Source: an uncultured Prevotellamassilia sp. (GTDB lineage: Bacteria; Bacteroidota; Bacteroidia; Bacteroidales; Bacteroidaceae). Taken from it: a DNA stretch of 54,121 nt. Location: the NCBI GenBank assembly GCA_934255485.1, contig CAKQOG010000016.1:1-54121 (forward strand). The letters are read 5' to 3'. Below the pieces are notes generated by a model that was given only the letters and a program-made list of their open reading frames with translations, was not told the DNA's origin and did not search any database. The number at the start of each line of letters is the position of its first letter. Positions within the stretch are counted from its first letter, which is position 1. Both the position numbers and the translations under genes were made by a program. Positions 49,828-54,121 of the stretch are shown in pieces.

Positions 49828-51414
49828 ATGTCTAACAAGATAAACCCAAGTGAAGTAAGCGAAGTTCTATTGCGTGAACTTCATGATATTGACACTGATG
49901 TCAAGTTCGAAGAGGTGGGAGTCGTTTTGTCAATAGGCGATGGAGTAGCACATATTTATGGCTTAACCAACGTTACAGAAAACGAACTCATCGAATTTGA
50001 AAATGGTGTGATGGGGGTTGCCATGAACCTTGAAGAGGATAATGTAGGTGCAGTGCTTTTAGGTTCTTCTGAAGGTATAAAAGAAGGACAAAGCGTTAAG
50101 CGCACAGGTAAAGTTGCATCTATTGAGGTAAGTGATGACATGTTAGGACGTGTTATTACTCCTTTAGGCACACCTATTGATGGTGGGAAGGCTATCGAAG
50201 GTAAAAAGTATCTAATGCCTCTTGACCGTAAAGCACCTGGTGTTATATATCGCCAACCCGTTACGCAGGCACTGCAAACAGGTTTGAAGAGTGTAGACTC
50301 TATGATACCTATTGGTCGCGGTCAGCGTGAACTTATTATTGGCGACCGTCAGACGGGTAAAACTGCTATTGCCATCGATACCATTATTAATCAAAAAGAA
50401 AATTACAAGAATGGTGACCCCGTTTATTGCATTTATGTGGCAATAGGTCAGAAGGCATCAACAGTGGCTAACATTGTAAATACGCTTAAGCAAGCAGGCG
50501 CAATGGAGTATACAATCATTGTTAGTGCTACGGCAGGTGAGCCTGCAGCTATGCAATACTACGCTCCATTTGCTGGTGCAGCCATCGGGGAATACTTCCG
50601 TGATCGTGGTATGCATGCACTTGTTGTATATGATGATTTGTCAAAACAAGCAGTTGCATATCGTGAGATATCCTTGATATTGCGTCGTCCTTCAGGTCGT
50701 GAGGCATACCCAGGTGATGTTTTCTATTTGCATTCACGTTTGTTGGAACGTGCTGCAAAAATCAACAATCAACAAGAGGTTGCAGAAAAAATGAATGACC
50801 TGCCAGCATGCTTAAAGGGTGAGGTAAAAGGCGGAGGTTCTTTAACGGCGTTACCTATTATTGAAACTCAAGCTGGTGATGTGTCTGCATATATCCCGAC
50901 CAACGTAATTTCCATTACAGATGGTCAGATTTATTTGGATACCAATCTCTTTAATCAAGGTTTCCGTCCTGCTATTGATGTTGGTATATCGGTAAGCCGT
51001 GTAGGTGGTGCAGCACAAATCAAAAGTATGAAGAAAGTGGCTGGTACATTAAAGATAGACCAAGCACAGTATCGCGAACTCGAAGCCTTTGCAAAGTTCT
51101 CTTCTGATATGGACCCTGTAACGGCAATGACTATTGATCGTGGACGTAAGAATAATCAGTTGCTTATCCAAGCCCAATATAGTCCGATGCCAGTGGCAGA
51201 GCAGGTAGCCGTTCTTTATTGTGGAATACACGGATTGTTAAAGGATGTACCCCTTGATAAAGTACGTGATTTTCAAGATACATTCTTACAGGTTATCCGT
51301 TCACAATATGCAGATAGTGTGCTAAAAGCATTGGCCGAAGGAAAGCTTACAGAAGAGGTAACGCAAAACATTGAGAAAGTGGCTGCAGATGTAGCTGGAC
51401 AATATAAAGCATAA
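49828..51414 (+). CDS. atpA: F1Fo ATP synthase subunit alpha
   Basis: Regulatory nucleotide-binding subunit of F1. The 528 residues contain the P-loop GDRQTGKTAIAIDTI, the signature VALYCGIHGLL-like C-terminus (VLYCGIHGLLKDVPLD), and PAIDVGISVSRVGGAAQ. The N-terminal NPSEVSEVLLRELHDID is the stalk-contacting helix. It begins 18 bases after the attenuator-like hairpin, and atpG follows after 5 bases. Confidence 0.96.
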   Translation: MSNKINPSEVSEVLLRELHDIDTDVKFEEVGVVLSIGDGVAHIYGLTNVTENELIEFENGVMGVAMNLEEDNVGAVLLGSSEGIKEGQSVKRTGKVASIEVSDDMLGRVITPLGTPIDGGKAIEGKKYLMPLDRKAPGVIYRQPVTQALQTGLKSVDSMIPIGRGQRELIIGDRQTGKTAIAIDTIINQKENYKNGDPVYCIYVAIGQKASTVANIVNTLKQAGAMEYTIIVSATAGEPAAMQYYAPFAGAAIGEYFRDRGMHALVVYDDLSKQAVAYREISLILRRPSGREAYPGDVFYLHSRLLERAAKINNQQEVAEKMNDLPACLKGEVKGGGSLTALPIIETQAGDVSAYIPTNVISITDGQIYLDTNLFNQGFRPAIDVGISVSRVGGAAQIKSMKKVAGTLKIDQAQYRELEAFAKFSSDMDPVTAMTIDRGRKNNQLLIQAQYSPMPVAEQVAVLYCGIHGLLKDVPLDKVRDFQDTFLQVIRSQYADSVLKALAEGKLTEEVTQNIEKVAADVAGQYKA

Positions 51415-51419
51415 AGTAT

Positions 51420-52295
51420 ATGGCTTCACTTAAAGAGGTAAAAACGCGAATAGCTTCAGTAAATAGTACTCGAAAGATAACGAGTGCCATGAAGATGGTG
51501 GCGTCATCAAAGCTTCATCATGCGCAACAAGCTATTGAAAGCATGCGTCCGTATGAGGATAAGCTATCTCACATAATGTCTACATTTGTCGGAAGCATGG
51601 AAGGCGAGATTGATACTCCTTATGCGAAAAAGCGCGAAGTGAAGCGAGTTGCAATCGTGTTCTATACATCAAACTCTTCGCTCTGTGGTGGCTTTAATGC
51701 TAATGTTGCTAAGGATTTCTGCCATTTAGTAAACGATTACAGAGAGAGAGGTATAGAGGTTGTAAAAGTTTATCCGTTAGGAAAGAAAGCTGCAGATGTT
51801 GCCCAAAAAATGGGCTTTGTTCCTGAGGTTGATTATTCATCTTTGCTTGATCATCCATCTTATGACAAAGCTACGCAGATCGCTTCGGAGTTGATGGATT
51901 TGTTTGCAAAAGGTGAGGTAGACCATGTTGATATGATATATCATCACTTTAAGAGTGCTGGTACACAAATATTGACAGAAGAAACTTTCTTACCAATAGA
52001 GTTGCAAGTAGACGACCAAAATGCATCTGTAGACAATATAACTTTAGACTTTATTGTTGAACCTTCTAAACAGGATGTAGTGAGCGAGCTTATTCCTAAG
52101 TCACTCCACTTAAAACTCTTTACAGCTTTGCTCGATAGCCTTGCAAGTGAACATGCAGCTCGTGTGATGGCCATGCAAACAGCTACAGACAACGCTGACG
52201 AATTGCTGCGTGAACTTACGCTTACTTATAACAAAACACGTCAGCAAGCTATTACATCTGAACTTCTTGATATTGCAGGTGGTAGTATGCAGTGA
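51420..52295 (+). CDS. atpG: F1Fo ATP synthase subunit gamma
   Basis: A 291-residue rotor shaft. The N-terminal helix MASLKEVKTRIASVNSTRKI and TSAMKMVASSKL, and the C-terminal helix ASEHAARVMAMQTATDNADE with LTYNKTRQQAITSELLDI, are the paired helices of the rotor. It is last in the operon and is followed by a bidirectional terminator. Confidence 0.95.
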   Translation: MASLKEVKTRIASVNSTRKITSAMKMVASSKLHHAQQAIESMRPYEDKLSHIMSTFVGSMEGEIDTPYAKKREVKRVAIVFYTSNSSLCGGFNANVAKDFCHLVNDYRERGIEVVKVYPLGKKAADVAQKMGFVPEVDYSSLLDHPSYDKATQIASELMDLFAKGEVDHVDMIYHHFKSAGTQILTEETFLPIELQVDDQNASVDNITLDFIVEPSKQDVVSELIPKSLHLKLFTALLDSLASEHAARVMAMQTATDNADELLRELTLTYNKTRQQAITSELLDIAGGSMQ

Positions 52296-52328
52296 AGTGC
52301 TTAATTTATGTAGGTGTTTAAAAAAAAC

Positions 52329-52400
52329 GATAAGGGTGATTCTATAAATTCTGCTACACAATTTGTTGTTGCAGATGTTATATAGAATCACCCTTATTGT
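52329..52400. terminator. Bidirectional terminator at the end of the atp operon
   Basis: Perfect 17-bp arms ATAAGGGTGATTCTATA / TATAGAATCACCCTTAT between converging genes, with a T-rich exit. Confidence 0.85.
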
Positions 52401-52412
52401 ATGTAATCCTTC

Positions 52413-53771
52413 TTATTTCTTATTCAATTGTTTAGGCTTTACGTCTAATCTATAGGTGATAGTTAGCATGGCATACGAGGGCTTAGTGTTGTATTTTGAT
52501 TCTGTCCATCCCTGAGCATTAACAGATCGACTAACATTGGGATTTTGATGTAGTATATCAAATCCAACGGCTTTGATAATCCATTGTTTCTTTTTACCGA
52601 ATGGCCGAGATACCTCTGCGTTCCACACCCAGTTGGTGGTGTTCATCGAAGCATCGCTGTATCCGCGCTTATAATATGCCATAATGTCGGTAGAAACATT
52701 AATGTCCCAGAAAATAGGTGCAGAAAACGTTATGCCATAGTTGAACTGTGTGAACGAATTGTCAGAGAAACGCTTCTGTATGCTTTTTTGCTTCGTCCAG
52801 TTTACATCTACTCTTGCTCCAACTCGCAAATCTTTAATACGGTAGTCAATGCGCATATTGTTGCTTATGTTTAGGTTATCAACGGCAGATCTTGATGGAA
52901 TTTCATCCATATTGTCGGTTGTGTAATCAAGATTGTGCATGAGATTAAAGTTGAAAGAGTTGCTTATATTCCAACTTTTCAATTTTCCCATTAGCCCACT
53001 ATAATCAGCTTTAGCCCATGTTTGCCATGTACCGCTTATGTTCATGGGGCGCATGGTTGTTACGCCATTTGTACGATTATAAAATTGTGCATAACTAACG
53101 CTGTTTTCCCATTCTGAGTAACCAAAGTTTAACTTGAAAAAACGCATGTAGTCATTTTGTTCTTGATATTGATATTTTGCTTCAATCTTGTACCGTTTTG
53201 TCGATTTTAGTAGTGGATTACCTTCATTTCTGAACAACGGATTGCTGGTATCAATCACATCAAGCAAGTAGGTAAGTTCTGGAAGTTCTTTTCTTATGCT
53301 ACCAGATAAGTTGATGCTTTGTTTTCCTTTAGACCAACTTAGTGATACAATAGGGTTGTTAATGAAGTTATTATTTGTTTTCTTTTCTTGCGTATTGTTG
53401 GCACGTAAATCTCTGATGCGACGAAAGCATATGTCATATTCTCCAAGGAAGTCTACTCCGAAGTTCTTATAAGCAATAGATAAATTTTGTTGGAAGTAGA
53501 TATAGCGCTCCATGCGTGTAGTATGGTAGGAATTTCCTTCGTCTATCATCCAAGATATTTCTGCTGCAGATGGTGCAAGCCAATCATCTTCGCTTCGATA
53601 TAAATCTTGATGCCCTGAGTTAAATTCTTGTTGATATTCCAAAGAACTACAGGTGTAGAAACGAAATGATTTTTTGTATATGTATATTTCATCTTTTTGC
53701 GCAAGAAGATTTATAGGTAATAAAAGAAAATATAATAGCCAATATATTTTATGTGGAAATGCAGTCTTTAT
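52413..53771 (-). CDS. Truncated outer-membrane beta-barrel protein, start uncertain
   Basis: The frame encodes the C-terminal part of a barrel of the OMP_b-brl_3 / TonB-receptor-like type: NPIVSLSWSKGKQSINLSG, TSNPLFRNEGNPLLKSTKRY, DLRVGARVDVNWTKQKS, ending AMLTITYRLDV. About 450 residues are expected before this (carboxypeptidase-like domain, plug and half the barrel) but are absent. Upstream in the same frame is a good signal peptide (KIYWLLYFLLLPINLLAQKD) joined directly to the barrel part. The frame has no ATG, GTG or TTG before that segment; ATA stands at 53769-53771 where a start before KTAFPHK would be. The first usual start is TTG at 53642. It may be a decayed gene or use an AUA start. 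Confidence 0.6.
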   Translation of the reverse strand: MKTAFPHKIYWLLYFLLLPINLLAQKDEIYIYKKSFRFYTCSSLEYQQEFNSGHQDLYRSEDDWLAPSAAEISWMIDEGNSYHTTRMERYIYFQQNLSIAYKNFGVDFLGEYDICFRRIRDLRANNTQEKKTNNNFINNPIVSLSWSKGKQSINLSGSIRKELPELTYLLDVIDTSNPLFRNEGNPLLKSTKRYKIEAKYQYQEQNDYMRFFKLNFGYSEWENSVSYAQFYNRTNGVTTMRPMNISGTWQTWAKADYSGLMGKLKSWNISNSFNFNLMHNLDYTTDNMDEIPSRSAVDNLNISNNMRIDYRIKDLRVGARVDVNWTKQKSIQKRFSDNSFTQFNYGITFSAPIFWDINVSTDIMAYYKRGYSDASMNTTNWVWNAEVSRPFGKKKQWIIKAVGFDILHQNPNVSRSVNAQGWTESKYNTKPSYAMLTITYRLDVKPKQLNKK

Positions 53772-53819
53772 ATTGGTAAGGTATTAGTCGGAAAGGTGTA
53801 AAGAGGTATTTAATGAATG

Positions 53820-53851
53820 TTAGGGGGATGGAGACTATTCATTCCCCCTAA
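53820..53851. terminator. Hairpin upstream of the barrel gene
   Basis: TTAGGGGGA / TCCCCCTAA arms; T-run absent. It may end a transcript entering from the right or lie in the leader of the barrel gene. Confidence 0.45.
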
Positions 53852-53991
53852 TGTTGAATCATTCAATAGCACTATTTAATATGATAAAAGATTTATGTCG
53901 CAAATATAATGTATATGTTGATACTCCGTATATTAAAAAAAGGAAAATAATGTAATATTTTAAGCGTGTCTAAAAAAAAGCTTTGGTTTTA

Positions 53992-54022
53992 TTTGCAGAT
54001 AAAAAAAAATGTCGTACTTTTG
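53992..54022 (+). promoter_or_regulatory. tRNA-Asp promoter
   Basis: TTTG (53992-53995), 19-base spacer, TACTTTTG (54015-54022), 31 bases before the tRNA. Confidence 0.85.
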
Positions 54023-54053
54023 CAAACGCAAATGAGAAAATAAATCATACAAT

Positions 54054-54121
54054 GGTGTGTTAGTTCAGCTGGTTAGAATACATGCCTGTCACGCATGGGG
54101 TCACGGGTTCGAGTCCCGTAC
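54054..54121 (+). tRNA. tRNA-Asp (GTC), cut by the window edge
   Basis: Begins GGTGTGT (acceptor), D-arm TAGTTCAGCTGGTTAGAA, anticodon stem CATGC/GCATG with loop CTGTCAC (anticodon GTC), and T-arm ACGGG-TTCGAGT-CCCGT. The 3' acceptor strand lies beyond the window. Confidence 0.93.

Overview
The window looks like chromosome of a Bacteroidetes bacterium, most probably Prevotella or a close relative. The evidence is: promoters of the form TTG-N19-TAnnTTTG with no Shine-Dalgarno sites; type III glutamine synthetase; LL-diaminopimelate aminotransferase beside dapF; DUF4369 proteins; a short ATP synthase epsilon subunit; and the ATP synthase order atpD-C-I-B-E-F-H-A-G. I see no phage, integrase, conjugation gene, IS transposase or CRISPR array. 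The content is mostly housekeeping, with unusual intergenic DNA.

Layout. 1-420: one copy of a dispersed palindromic element. 0.4-4.7 kb: a FadL/OmpP1-type outer membrane protein (+), then an exported hypothetical protein, a lipoprotein metallophosphoesterase and a histidine phosphatase (all -). 4.9-12.7 kb (+): dapF and dapL (last steps to meso-diaminopimelate), glnN (ammonia assimilation), pgi, a HAD phosphatase overlapping tcdA. 12.8-15.8 kb (-): plsC, dihydroorotase, a polyprenyl-phosphate mannosyltransferase-like enzyme. 16-17 kb (+): a DUF4369-thioredoxin protein. 17.2-40.1 kb is a long run on the minus strand: methyltransferase, GH20 hexosaminidase with a small acidic protein, DUF4369 lipoprotein, a GH92-derived protein that has lost its catalytic core, a DEAD-box helicase, LptF/G permease, tgt, lon, a Dna2-like nuclease-helicase, trmN6, a YczE/YitT-type membrane protein, a Dabb protein, a Fic protein, a zinc-ribbon membrane lipoprotein and a U32 peptidase.

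40.1-40.8 kb holds no protein gene but has a strong promoter and an intrinsic terminator on the minus strand bounding about 260 nt, a good candidate for a structured small RNA. 40.8-42.4 kb (+): Nif3-like protein and a coiled-coil zinc-ribbon protein. 42.6-44.5 kb (+): a Y-family translesion polymerase with a sliding-clamp motif, translationally coupled to a YolD-like protein. 44.6-52.3 kb (+): the complete F1Fo ATP synthase operon with its own promoter and internal hairpins. 52.4-53.8 kb (-): a truncated outer-membrane barrel gene whose signal-peptide frame has ATA where ATG is expected. The window ends inside tRNA-Asp.

The most unusual items are: (1) a five-unit, 22-bp palindromic array closed by perfect 21-bp outer arms at 33.3 kb, with a lone relative at 3.9 kb; (2) the candidate small RNA at 40.25-40.51 kb; (3) the core-deleted GH92 protein; (4) the dispersed nested-hairpin element present at both 0-0.3 and 34.3-34.7 kb; (5) an 11-bp tandem repeat running into the stop codon of the Fic gene; and (6) the polymerase-YolD pair. 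All assignments come from reading motifs and family resemblance by eye; no database search was run.
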